A stretch of DNA of 64,000 nt, from contig JAUNON010000005.1 in NCBI GenBank assembly GCA_030537145.1, forward strand, positions 1 to 64,000, given 5' to 3'. Of the stretch, positions 9,380-17,016 are shown piece after piece. Within the stretch, counting starts at the first letter, position 1; every line of letters begins with the position of its first letter. A model generated the notes under the pieces. The model made no database searches and was not told the origin of the DNA. It saw only the letters and a list, made by a program, of their open reading frames with translations. Source of the DNA: Lachnospiraceae bacterium (lineage in GTDB: Bacteria > Bacillota > Clostridia > Lachnospirales > Lachnospiraceae). The translations under genes and the position numbers were made by a program.

Positions 9380-10321
9380 ATGATAAATGAGCGGCACAAT
9401 GGAGGATGCAGGAGATCGTTGAAACGAACAGAGATGATTACGGAGGATGACCGCGGGGAAAAAGTGGCAGTGTACGATGTATTTCCCGGAATGTATGTGG
9501 CAAAGGTGGATTATCATATATCAGGATTTGTGGAAGAAAGGAAAAAAAGCAATAAACTGGAGATAAATTTCTGTGTGAGCGGACGATTTGAATGTGAGTT
9601 TACGGAGCGGGATGTAGGAATATTGAAACCGGGGGATATGGCAGTCAGTATGTTTGACGGAGAGAACGGAACAAAGTCCTATACCCAGTTTCCTCTGGGT
9701 TTCTATGAAGGAATTTGCATCATGGCGGACTGTGACAGGGCTACGGAGTGGATGAAGAAATCTCTCGATTCCATTGCAATAGATCTGAATTTGCTGAAAA
9801 AGAAAATTTTATCGAAGCACTGGTATTGGGCAGGAGAGGCAGGGCTGCGGTGTGAGCATGTGTTTCGGGAGATTTATGACAGCATTGAATTTGAAGAGGA
9901 AGCCTTTATCCGGTTGAAGCTTGTGGAACTGTTTATGCTGATGGTAAGACTGCCTCAGACTGACAGGAGAGACTGCTACCATCCCAGAAAGCAGATAGAG
10001 CTGGTGAAAAATATCCGGGATCATATTATTACGGACGGAGACTATTACTCATCGGTGGAGCAGCTTGCCAGGGATCACAGACTTTCCGTCCCGCAGCTCC
10101 AAAAGCTGTTTCGGGAGATATATGGGATGCCCATATACAAATATCTTAAAGAATACCGTCTGGAGCAGGCAGCGGTGAAACTTATCCATACAGATGATCC
10201 CATTATGGAGCTGGCGTTAAGTGCGGGATTTTCCAATGCCAGCAAATTTTCCCAGGAATTTAAGAAAAGATATGGGATGACACCCACCAGATATCGGAAT
10301 GAGAATAAAATTAAAATTTGA
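9380..10321 (+). CDS. AraC-family transcriptional regulator
   Basis: A 313-residue regulator. Residues 20-200 form a sensing domain without a recognised ligand motif. The C-terminal 100 residues are an AraC DNA-binding domain (YSSVEQLARDHRLSVPQLQKLF and LALSAGFSNASKFSQEFKKRYG). Similar AraC proteins with VPQLQKLFREIYG sequences accompany siderophore-type ABC exporters; the truncated copy at 16198 is clearly related. It lies 40 bp after the AhpF-like gene and 66 bp before box C. The start is uncertain: ATG 9380 has a weak ribosome site, and ATG 9434 is an alternative. Confidence 0.85.
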   Translation: MINERHNGGCRRSLKRTEMITEDDRGEKVAVYDVFPGMYVAKVDYHISGFVEERKKSNKLEINFCVSGRFECEFTERDVGILKPGDMAVSMFDGENGTKSYTQFPLGFYEGICIMADCDRATEWMKKSLDSIAIDLNLLKKKILSKHWYWAGEAGLRCEHVFREIYDSIEFEEEAFIRLKLVELFMLMVRLPQTDRRDCYHPRKQIELVKNIRDHIITDGDYYSSVEQLARDHRLSVPQLQKLFREIYGMPIYKYLKEYRLEQAAVKLIHTDDPIMELALSAGFSNASKFSQEFKKRYGMTPTRYRNENKIKI

Positions 10322-10370
10322 AATGGAGCATTTTTTCTGAAATGGAGTAGAAACCGGACATGATATTTCA

Positions 10371-10404
10371 TATAATCCTCCCATAAAGTTAGCTAAAGCT
10401 AACT
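10371..10404. promoter_or_regulatory. Promoter -10 and DtxR-like palindrome, box C (ZinT-like gene)
   Basis: TATAAT at 10371-10376 is followed by AGTTAG-CTAAAG-CTAACT at 10387-10404. The palindrome matches the consensus perfectly with a 6-bp spacer and lies about where transcription should start. A strong ribosome site (AGGAGG) follows before the ATG at 10425. Confidence 0.78.
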
Positions 10405-10424
10405 AAAATAAGGAGGAAATATCT

Positions 10425-11138
10425 ATGAAGAAGAAACATATCGCTTTATTAATGGGCAGTACACTGGCTCTTTCTGCATCCGTATGTGGTTTTTCCGTTA
10501 TGGCTGAGGAAACCCAGGGGGCGGAAGAGGCCGAAGAGCTGGAAGGAGCAGACTTCCTCAGTGAGATTCAGGGAAGCTACATTGAACTGTTCCCGGAAAT
10601 GGCTAAGGAAGAGTACCGGGATATCTGGCTGAAGGAAACGGGCACCCTTGTGGGAGAGGAAAATGCCGATGACGCCACTGATATGCTCCTGGGAATGTGT
10701 ATGGCGGATATCTATGGCCAGGAGGCAATTGACAAGTACGGTGACGGATCGGATGGTATGGCATTTAACTGCTATTTCCTGGGCGGTGTCAGCGAATTTA
10801 CGATCCAGGGGGACACCATCAGCGGTACGGATGAAGAGGGAAACGAAGTGTTTAGCCATGTATATGATTATGTGGATACGGACGAAAACGGCTTCTGCCT
10901 CTACCAGAGTGAGGATGAGGATTCCGGGCAGTTTACTTACTTCTCCTTTTCACCGGACACTATGAAAGAAACGCATCATCTGGAGTTCCGCTATTCCGAA
11001 GATGCGTCAGATTTAGAAAGCTGGTTCGAGGGCGCATACGCATACTGGAACGTGGGAGCCATCGCAGCAGACTATGATGATGCCGATATGGAAGCGGCGA
11101 TTCATCTCTTTGCTACTGAGAATTTGTCAGAGGAGTAG
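10425..11138 (+). CDS. Secreted ZinT-like metal-binding protein
   Basis: A 237-residue protein. Residues 1-28 are a signal peptide (KKKH, hydrophobic core, cleavage likely after VMA). The mature protein is very acidic. The C-terminal half resembles the ZinT/YodA lipocalin-like domain: FTYFSFSPDTMKETHHLEFRY, then WFEGAYAYWNVG and an ending helix that includes IHLFATENL. The His pair in KETHHLEF corresponds in position to metal-ligand histidines of ZinT. In other bacteria ZinT binds zinc or cadmium outside the membrane and feeds an uptake system. Here it sits alone under a DtxR-like box and is followed by a strong terminator. The family call is by motif pattern only. Confidence 0.6.
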   Translation: MKKKHIALLMGSTLALSASVCGFSVMAEETQGAEEAEELEGADFLSEIQGSYIELFPEMAKEEYRDIWLKETGTLVGEENADDATDMLLGMCMADIYGQEAIDKYGDGSDGMAFNCYFLGGVSEFTIQGDTISGTDEEGNEVFSHVYDYVDTDENGFCLYQSEDEDSGQFTYFSFSPDTMKETHHLEFRYSEDASDLESWFEGAYAYWNVGAIAADYDDADMEAAIHLFATENLSEE

Positions 11139-11247
11139 GAAACCCACATAATGCGTTAGAGGCTTCGAGTTATAAGACAGTTGACAGAACTTACACCGGC
11201 AGAATAAAACGATGGACAAAGGGCATTAACAGGAGTATTTTCTACAG

Positions 11248-11296
11248 ATGGACTGATAATCAGAACCGAGTATATCTGATTGTCAGTCCATTTTTG
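11248..11296 (+). terminator. Rho-independent terminator after the ZinT-like gene
   Basis: ATGGACTGATAATCAGA at 11248-11264 pairs with TCTGATTGTCAGTCCAT at 11275-11291, with one internal mismatch, and is followed by TTTTT. Confidence 0.85.
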
Positions 11297-11297
11297 G

Positions 11298-11615
11298 TCT
11301 CATAGGAAAGCCCTTGCTGCTTTAAAGTGCGAAAGTGCGCAACTTTCCTATGAGATAAAAGCCCTACGGGCAAACGATGCGCAGCTACGCGCGCGGAACA
11401 AAAGCTGTGCTGCCGAAATATTGGAATGCGGGAGTGTGCGAAGCACACTTTTGTTCTCTCATAGGAAAGCCCTTGCTGCTTTAAAGTGCGAAAGTGTGCG
11501 GCTTTCCTATGAGATAAAAGCCCTACGGGCAAACGATGCGCAGCTACGCGCGCGGAACAAAAGCTGTGCTGCCGAAATATTGGAATGCGGGAGTGTGCGA
11601 AGCACACTTTTGTTC
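11298..11615. repeat. Two tandem copies of a 159-bp structured repeat
   Basis: Copies at about 11298-11456 and 11457-11615 differ at only a few positions. Each opens with CTCATAGGAAAG, which pairs with CTTTCCTATGAG about 40 bp later, and closes with a small hairpin GTGTGC-GAA-GCACAC. The length is 53 codons, so open frames run through both copies on both strands. I see no ribosome site or protein family, so I do not call a gene. It occupies the gap between the terminator and the TetR operator. Confidence 0.8.
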
Positions 11616-11638
11616 CCCTTGACATCGTCCATTTTTCG

Positions 11639-11679
11639 TGTTATATTTCATAACATAAATATGAAACACTGTTATGAAA
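11639..11679. promoter_or_regulatory. Probable TetR operator (three half sites)
   Basis: TGTTAT (11639-11644), ATAACA (11650-11655) and TGTTAT (11670-11675) alternate in orientation. The outer pair extends to TTTCATAACA...TGTTATGAAA, a perfect 10-bp inverted repeat with a 14-bp spacer. It lies just before the TetR gene at 11691, which fits autoregulation. Confidence 0.6.
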
Positions 11680-11690
11680 AGAGGATATAC

Positions 11691-12308
11691 ATGAGGAAAA
11701 GGATAGAAGGGGTACAGGAACGAATATTGGAATGTGCGGTAGAAGAATTTCTGGAAAAAGGATACACGGATGCCTCCCTGCGCTGTATTGCAGAAAAGGC
11801 GGAGACCAGTACTAATTCCATCTATGTCCGTTTCCGGGATAAAGAGGGGTTGTTTTCTGCCATTGTAGAGCCGGTGGTGGATGAATTTATGAGGATGTTT
11901 GAAACTATTCAGGATACGTTTCATTCTTTTGATGAGGAAACGCAGCGCAAAGAGGTAGGGCAGTATTCTGCTGATGGGATGCTGAGGATGGTGGATTATA
12001 TCTATGACCATTTTGATGCTTTTCGTTTGCTGCTGGATGCGTCCTATGGCACCAGGTTTCATAATTTTGTGGATCAGTTGGTTTCGGTGGAGGAAACGTA
12101 TACCTGGAAGTGGATGGAAGTGACGGGGCTGGCACCGGAGCTTTCCGCCGGTATGACAAGGGAACTTTACCACATGATGGTCACAGCCTATTTTGAAGGG
12201 ATTTTTGAGGTGGTGCGCCATGAAATGGGCAGGGAGGATGCGAAAAAATACATTTCCATGCTGGGAAAGTATCATAGGGCAGGATTTCTGGCAATATCCG
12301 GGGAATAG
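11691..12308 (+). CDS. TetR/AcrR-family transcriptional regulator
   Basis: A 205-residue regulator. The N-terminal helix-turn-helix spans about residues 10-55 (EFLEKGYTDASLRCIAEKAE, then TNSIYVRFRDKEGLF). The C-terminal domain is helical and should hold a ligand. ATG 11691 follows GAGGATATAC and is preferred; the frame is open upstream through the 159-bp repeats, which is not coding evidence. It lies 363 bp before the ABC exporter pair, in the same direction, so it may regulate the exporter as well as itself. Confidence 0.85.
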   Translation: MRKRIEGVQERILECAVEEFLEKGYTDASLRCIAEKAETSTNSIYVRFRDKEGLFSAIVEPVVDEFMRMFETIQDTFHSFDEETQRKEVGQYSADGMLRMVDYIYDHFDAFRLLLDASYGTRFHNFVDQLVSVEETYTWKWMEVTGLAPELSAGMTRELYHMMVTAYFEGIFEVVRHEMGREDAKKYISMLGKYHRAGFLAISGE

Positions 12309-12431
12309 GATTTCTAAATATTTATCGTTATTAGGGCTGCCACACTGGCAACGGGTCCTAAACGCCGGCGGCGTTTGTTCCGAACGGACCGTAGCGGAGC
12401 GCAGAGCAGGCAGCCTTAAAATATATTGCTG

Positions 12432-12449
12432 AGTTAGAAAATGCTAACT
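12432..12449. promoter_or_regulatory. DtxR-like palindrome, box D (ABC exporter)
   Basis: AGTTAG-AAAATG-CTAACT, a perfect match to the consensus with a 6-bp spacer. The next gene downstream is the ABC exporter at 12672. Confidence 0.72.
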
Positions 12450-12611
12450 AAGCTTTCATGCCTGCTTTGCAGGCACCACCAAAAATATAAGTCCACGGAT
12501 TGCTCCGCACTTCGTGCTTTTGCAATCCTACAGCTATTCGGAATCCGGGCGAATCGCCCTGCTTCCTCATACCTGTTGTTGTTTCAAAAGCATAGGCGGA
12601 ATGGTTTGCCG

Positions 12612-12651
12612 GCAGTTCATCCGTCTCTGCTTTGAGACTGGACTTATACAG
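12612..12651 (-). repeat. Dispersed 40-bp repeat, copy 1
   Basis: Read on the minus strand this segment begins CTGTATAAGTCCAGTCTCAA and continues GCAGAG-CGGATG-ACTGC. The same element occurs on the plus strand at 42453-42492 with about three mismatches. Both copies lie in leader regions ahead of operons. Confidence 0.65.
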
Positions 12652-12671
12652 TAAAGTAAGGAGGAACCAAT

Positions 12672-14459
12672 ATGCAGAAACAAAGTCCGCTGCTCCGTAT
12701 TTGGAGCTGGGGAAAAAATGAACACAGTGGACTGATATGCGCCATTTTAAGTGCGTTTGTCGGTGTGGCACTGGGAATGCTGCCTTATTTTGCGGCAGCA
12801 CAGATTATCATCAAAATGATGGCGGGAGAACGGGAGGTGTCCGTGTATCTGCCATGGCTTGGTATCGGCCTTGCGGGATATGCAGCCCGTACCATTCTTT
12901 ATAACATGGCGCTGTCCATGTCCCATAAGGCCACGTTTGCCATCCTGAGGACTATCCGGCAGAAGATTTTGGAAAAACTGCCGAAGCTGCCTCTTGGGAC
13001 GGTCATGGATATGTCCAGCGGAAAGATGAAACAGATCATTGTGGACCAGGTGGACAGCATGGAAACAACGCTGGCGCATCTGTTTCCGGAAATGACCGCC
13101 AATATCGCCGGGCCATTGTTAATCCTGATTTATCTGTTCGTCCTGGACTGGCGCATGGCACTTTTATCCCTGGTATCCATCCCCGTCGGCATGGCATTTA
13201 TGATGTCTGTTATGGGGAACTACAGCAGGGACTATGAAGGTGCGGTTTGGAAAACCCAGGAAATGAACAGTACCATCGTGGAATACATAAGCGGCATTGA
13301 GGTCATTAAGGCTTTTAATCAGGGAAAGGCTTCTTATGCGAAATTTACGGACAGGGTCAGGGCAAATGCCGTTTACTATTATAACTGGATGAAGAGATGC
13401 CAGTTTGGAACATCCATGGGGTATGCCGTAGTACCGGCTACGCTTATCACGATCCTGCCGGCAGGCTGGCTTTTATACAGAAACGGCAGTCTGCCGGTGG
13501 AAACCTTTATTACGGTTATCATTTTGTCCCTTGGGATTGCCGGTCCGCTGCTTGCAGTCATGAATTTTGTGGATACCCTTGCACAGGTGGGCACTACGGT
13601 GGCGGCTGTGGATGAACTGCTTGAGGCGGAGGAACAGCAGCATGGAGACGGGAATGCTCATATCCAGGGTACGGATATTGAACTGTCCCATGTTTCTTTC
13701 GGTTACCATGAGGATAAAGGGATTCTGCATGATGTAAGCCTTTTCTTCCCGGAAGGAAGCATGACAGCGTTAGTCGGCCCCTCCGGTTCCGGAAAATCCA
13801 CCATCGCCAAGCTGATTGCAGGATTTTGGGATGTAAAGGACGGAACGGTATCCATCGGAGGCGTTGATGAAAAGAAGATCCCGCTGAAAACACTCTATGA
13901 TAAAGTGGCCTTTGTTTCCCAGGACAATTATCTGTTTGATGAGAGTGTCCGGGAAAATATCCGTATGGGAAACTTATCTGCCACGGATCAGGAAGTGGAA
14001 GCAGCCGCAAAAGCTGCAGGCTGTGATGAATTTATCCGGACACTGGAAAAGGGGTATGAAACAAAAGTTGGCGAGGGCGGTGCGCATCTTTCCGGTGGGG
14101 AACGCCAGAGAATTGCCATTGCAAGAGCAATGTTAAAGGATGCCCCCGTGGTAATTCTTGATGAGGCCACAGCCTATATCGACCCTGAAAATGAGGCAGT
14201 CATCCAGAAGGCGATTGCGAAGCTGGTGAAAGGAAAGCACCCTTCGGGTATATCTGGATGCCGTTCGGCAGAAACAAGGAAAACGGTTATTGTGATTGCA
14301 CACAGGCTTTCTACCATCAAGGATGCGGATAATATCGTTGTGGTAAAGGACGGCAGGATAGAGGCTGCCGGGAAGCATGAAGAATTGAGGAAGAGCTGCC
14401 CGCTGTATGAAGCAATGTGGCAGGCACATATTGGAACAAAGGACGGTGATGCGGCATGA
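12672..14459 (+). CDS. ABC exporter, fused membrane and ATPase domains (subunit 1)
   Basis: A 595-residue half-transporter. Residues 20-310 form a six-helix exporter domain. Residues 330-590 form the ATPase, with Walker [11 protein letters not shown]-loop VSQDNYL, signature LSGGERQR, Walker B VVILDEAT and H-loop IAHRLST. It pairs with the next gene, whose start overlaps its stop (ATGA), as a heterodimer. Box D, and the AraC remnant that follows the pair, point to an iron-regulated role like the YbtPQ/IrtAB type; the direction of transport and substrate are not known. Odd: about 15 extra residues (HPSGISGCRSAETRK) sit between Walker B and the H-loop, where relatives read straight from KGK to TVIVIAHRLS. 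Confidence 0.85.
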   Translation: MQKQSPLLRIWSWGKNEHSGLICAILSAFVGVALGMLPYFAAAQIIIKMMAGEREVSVYLPWLGIGLAGYAARTILYNMALSMSHKATFAILRTIRQKILEKLPKLPLGTVMDMSSGKMKQIIVDQVDSMETTLAHLFPEMTANIAGPLLILIYLFVLDWRMALLSLVSIPVGMAFMMSVMGNYSRDYEGAVWKTQEMNSTIVEYISGIEVIKAFNQGKASYAKFTDRVRANAVYYYNWMKRCQFGTSMGYAVVPATLITILPAGWLLYRNGSLPVETFITVIILSLGIAGPLLAVMNFVDTLAQVGTTVAAVDELLEAEEQQHGDGNAHIQGTDIELSHVSFGYHEDKGILHDVSLFFPEGSMTALVGPSGSGKSTIAKLIAGFWDVKDGTVSIGGVDEKKIPLKTLYDKVAFVSQDNYLFDESVRENIRMGNLSATDQEVEAAAKAAGCDEFIRTLEKGYETKVGEGGAHLSGGERQRIAIARAMLKDAPVVILDEATAYIDPENEAVIQKAIAKLVKGKHPSGISGCRSAETRKTVIVIAHRLSTIKDADNIVVVKDGRIEAAGKHEELRKSCPLYEAMWQAHIGTKDGDAA

Positions 14460-16234
14460 TAGAGACATTTCGGAAAATATGGAGGTTTGCTGATAAGGAA
14501 AGATCCAACATCAATAAATCTGTGGCAGTCAGTTTTTTGAACGCAGTATTTCACATGTTTGAAGTTAGCGCTATTTATTTTGTGATTGTAGCGCTGACCC
14601 AGGGGGAGACCGGGAGTAAACCGGCATGGATTGCGCTGGTTTTCATGGCTGTCAGCATCATTGGCCGCGCCGTGACCAATGCGTTTTCCAAGCTGCAGCA
14701 GACGCATGCGGGATATTTTATGTCGGCAAATGAGAGAATCAAGATCGGAAATCTGTTAAAGGGAGTCCCCATGGGATTTTTCAATGAAAACAGCCTTGGC
14801 GAGGTAACAGGTGTCTGCACCACTGTACTTGGAAATGTGGAACTGCTGGTGCCTATGACGCTGGTGAATATCATGGGCGGATTGATCGGTACGATTGTAT
14901 TCACCGCCATGATCATTGCCTTTGAATGGCGGGTTGGACTGGTTGCAGCGGCGGGGATTATCCTATACTTTCTGATCGTATCTTTGATGGAGAGAAAATC
15001 TGTGGCGGTTGCGCCAAACACGCAGAAATCCCAGACGGCGCTCACCTCGGCGGTATTGGAATACGTACAGGGGATGGGGGTAGTCAAGTCTTTTAATCTG
15101 AGCGGCAGAGGAGATAAAAGAATTCAGGATGCTCTGGAATTTAACAGAAGGAGTAATCTTGACCTGGAGAGGCTGATGACGCCTTACAGTATTTTTCAGG
15201 ATCTTGCACTGCAGATCGCAGGAATCGCAATGATGTTAACTGCCATTGTCTGCTGGGCGGACGGAACCATGCCTGTCGCCAATGCGCTGATGTGCATTGT
15301 CATGTCTTTTCTGGTGTTCGGGCAGATTAAACTGTTCGGCATGGGCATTGCCATGCTGCGTCTGGCTTCTGCAAGCATTGACCGGACACTGCAGACGGAG
15401 AAAATGGAACAGATGGATGAGAACGGCAGTGTATTACAGCCAAAGGACCATGGGATTGAATTTCGTAATGTACATTTTTCATACGAAAACAAGGAAATCC
15501 TGCACGGAATCAATGCGGTATTGCCGGATCGGACTACCACGGCAGTGATCGGCCCCTCCGGTTCCGGAAAAACGACGCTCTGCAATCTGATCGCGCGTTT
15601 CTGGGATGCGGACAGCGGCAGCGTGAAGATTGGCGGCTACGATGTCCGGGAGTATACGCTGGAATCCCTGATGGAGCAGATCAGTATGGTATTTCAGAAT
15701 GTATACCTCTTTGCGGATACGATTGAGAATAATATCAAGTTCGGAAAACCGGACGCCACTCATGAAGAGGTGATGGAGGCAGCCAGGAAAGCCTGCTGTG
15801 ATGATTTTATCGAGGCGCTTCCAAAAGGCTATCAGACGGTGATCGGAGAGGGCGGAGCGTCTTTATCCGGCGGAGAAAAGCAGCGGATCAGCATTGCCCG
15901 TGCCATGTTAAAGGATGCCCCAATCGTAATTTTGGATGAAGCTACCGCCAATGTGGATCCGGAGAACGAGGACCGGCTGCAGAAGGCGATTGAGGCGTTG
16001 ACGCAGAATAAAACGATAATCATGATCGCACATAGATTAAAGACCGTACGCAATGCAGATCAGATTCTTGTGCTAGACAGCGGACGGATTGTTCAGCAGG
16101 GCAGGCATGAGGAATTAGTCCGTCAGCCGGGGATTTACGCCGACTTTGTTTTGGGCAGGAAAGAGGCCATTGGCTGGAGATTAAATTCGGAGGATGTTTA
16201 TGGCAACTTCCGAAATATCAGGTGGAAGTGTTAA
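14456..16234 (+). CDS. ABC exporter, fused membrane and ATPase domains (subunit 2)
   Basis: A 592-residue partner of the preceding half-transporter with the same layout: six membrane helices to about residue 300, then an ATPase with Walker A GPSGSGKTT, signature LSGGEKQR, Walker B IVILDEAT and H-loop IAHRLKT. It is translationally coupled to subunit 1. The natural C-terminus is probably at GRKEAIGWRL; the final about 18 residues (from NSEDVYGNF) are not ABC-like and run into the AraC remnant, so the stop codon was probably replaced by a deletion junction. The core motifs are intact, so it should still work. Confidence 0.85.
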   Translation: MIETFRKIWRFADKERSNINKSVAVSFLNAVFHMFEVSAIYFVIVALTQGETGSKPAWIALVFMAVSIIGRAVTNAFSKLQQTHAGYFMSANERIKIGNLLKGVPMGFFNENSLGEVTGVCTTVLGNVELLVPMTLVNIMGGLIGTIVFTAMIIAFEWRVGLVAAAGIILYFLIVSLMERKSVAVAPNTQKSQTALTSAVLEYVQGMGVVKSFNLSGRGDKRIQDALEFNRRSNLDLERLMTPYSIFQDLALQIAGIAMMLTAIVCWADGTMPVANALMCIVMSFLVFGQIKLFGMGIAMLRLASASIDRTLQTEKMEQMDENGSVLQPKDHGIEFRNVHFSYENKEILHGINAVLPDRTTTAVIGPSGSGKTTLCNLIARFWDADSGSVKIGGYDVREYTLESLMEQISMVFQNVYLFADTIENNIKFGKPDATHEEVMEAARKACCDDFIEALPKGYQTVIGEGGASLSGGEKQRISIARAMLKDAPIVILDEATANVDPENEDRLQKAIEALTQNKTIIMIAHRLKTVRNADQILVLDSGRIVQQGRHEELVRQPGIYADFVLGRKEAIGWRLNSEDVYGNFRNIRWKC

Positions 16235-16485
16235 AGGAAATACACAGGCAGATGGTAGAGAAAAAAGGGAGCTACCTTTCTTTGGATAAACTGGCCGGCG
16301 ATCATCATATTTCTGTCACACAGTTACAGAAAATGTTCAAAAGCCTGTATGGTGTAACGGTTTACCAGTATCTGCGGGAATATCGCCTGGAAGAAGCCGC
16401 TGTTGCATTGCTCAGGAGCGAAACCAGTATTACAGAAATCGCCCTTGAGGCAGGATTTACCAATCCGGCGAAATTGGCGGCCTGA
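16198..16485 (+). pseudogene. AraC-family regulator remnant (both ends missing)
   Basis: The frame LPKYQVEVLKEIH... continues into a near-complete AraC DNA-binding domain (LSLDKLAGDHHISVTQLQKMF and EIALEAGFTNPAKLAA) and then stops about 20 residues before the normal end. The N-terminal sensing domain is absent, and the fragment begins inside the 3' end of the ABC gene. It is closely similar to the intact AraC at 9380. A GTG at 16222 could start an 87-residue peptide, but no ribosome site supports it. The right end joins directly to a GLUG-type remnant. Confidence 0.7.
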
Positions 16486-16825
16486 TCGGAGGAAATAAAG
16501 GCATCGTGTCCGGTTGCTCTGTAGATGGGGTTACGGTCACAGTGATCGGAGATAATGACTTTTCAGGGGCCTGGTTCAGTGCGATGTTGCAAAGTGCGGA
16601 GGCCTTCTCATTGGCGGGGGATTCGGCGGCACGGTAGATAACTGCACCGCTTCCGGTACCGTAAGGGCGGAAGGAAATGAACCGGTAGGACTTGGCGGGA
16701 TAGGAGGCTGCCTGGAGATGATGGATTCCATTACCAATTGTACGGCAGATGTTACGATTGATGGAGAGAAGGCTGAAAATGAAGTAGGAACAACGGATTG
16801 CATGTATGAGAGTGCGGATCAATGA
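16479..16825 (+). pseudogene. Remnant of a GLUG-repeat surface protein, frameshifted
   Basis: Two pieces in different frames read GGLIGGNKGIVSGCSVDG and then CGGLLIGGGFGGTVDNCTASG with VGLGGIGGCLEMMDSITNCT. This is the glycine-rich pattern of GLUG-motif extracellular proteins. The first frame ends near 16637; the second runs to a stop at 16825. There is no start and no signal peptide. It abuts the AraC remnant, which suggests that one deletion fused two formerly distant genes. Confidence 0.6.
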
Positions 16826-16951
16826 TGCGGGGTTAAGAAACAGGTATTATCGCATTCGCCTTATATCGTACTTAAGCGGAGGTATCATAGTTAATGGAAT
16901 GTCATACCGGAGATTTGTTTGCTAAATGATAAAGAATATTGATTGCGGAAG

Positions 16952-16994
16952 TTGACGCGGCGCTATTTTACTGATAAATTAGATATAGCTAACT
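16952..16994. promoter_or_regulatory. Promoter with DtxR-like palindrome, box E (secreted flavoprotein)
   Basis: TTGACG at 16952-16957 and TAAATT at 16975-16980 are spaced by 17 bp. AATTAG-ATATAG-CTAACT at 16977-16994 has one mismatch to the consensus and overlaps the -10, a classic repressor position. AGGAGG-type ribosome site follows before ATG 17017. Confidence 0.78.
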
Positions 16995-17016
16995 TGATCG
17001 GAGGAGTGGAAAAAGA

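Larger units (their letters stand above)
12309..12671. other. Long leader region upstream of the ABC exporter
   Basis: About 360 bp without a credible gene. It contains an imperfect GGCTGCC/GGCAGCC hairpin (about 12332-12415), box D (12432-12449), two short hairpins (CCTGCTTTGCAGG; GCACTTCGTGC) and a 40-bp dispersed repeat (12612-12651) that recurs inverted at 42453. The operator is therefore 223 bp from the exporter start, much further than the other boxes. Confidence 0.6.

Noticed and set aside
11298-11615. Possible CRISPR array
   Set aside because: Only two units of 159 bp with no spacers between them and no cas genes; this is a plain tandem repeat.
11280-11690. Long open frame joining the 159-bp repeats to the TetR gene
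   Set aside because: The frame is open because the repeat length is a multiple of three; the ribosome site and TetR homology both begin at 11691.
11544-12275. A 243-codon open frame on the minus strand over TetR
   Set aside because: It overlaps the TetR gene and its operator completely and shows no family motifs.
12309-12671. Possible riboswitch in the ABC exporter leader
   Set aside because: Hairpins are present, but no known riboswitch core could be recognised by eye; kept as a leader description only.
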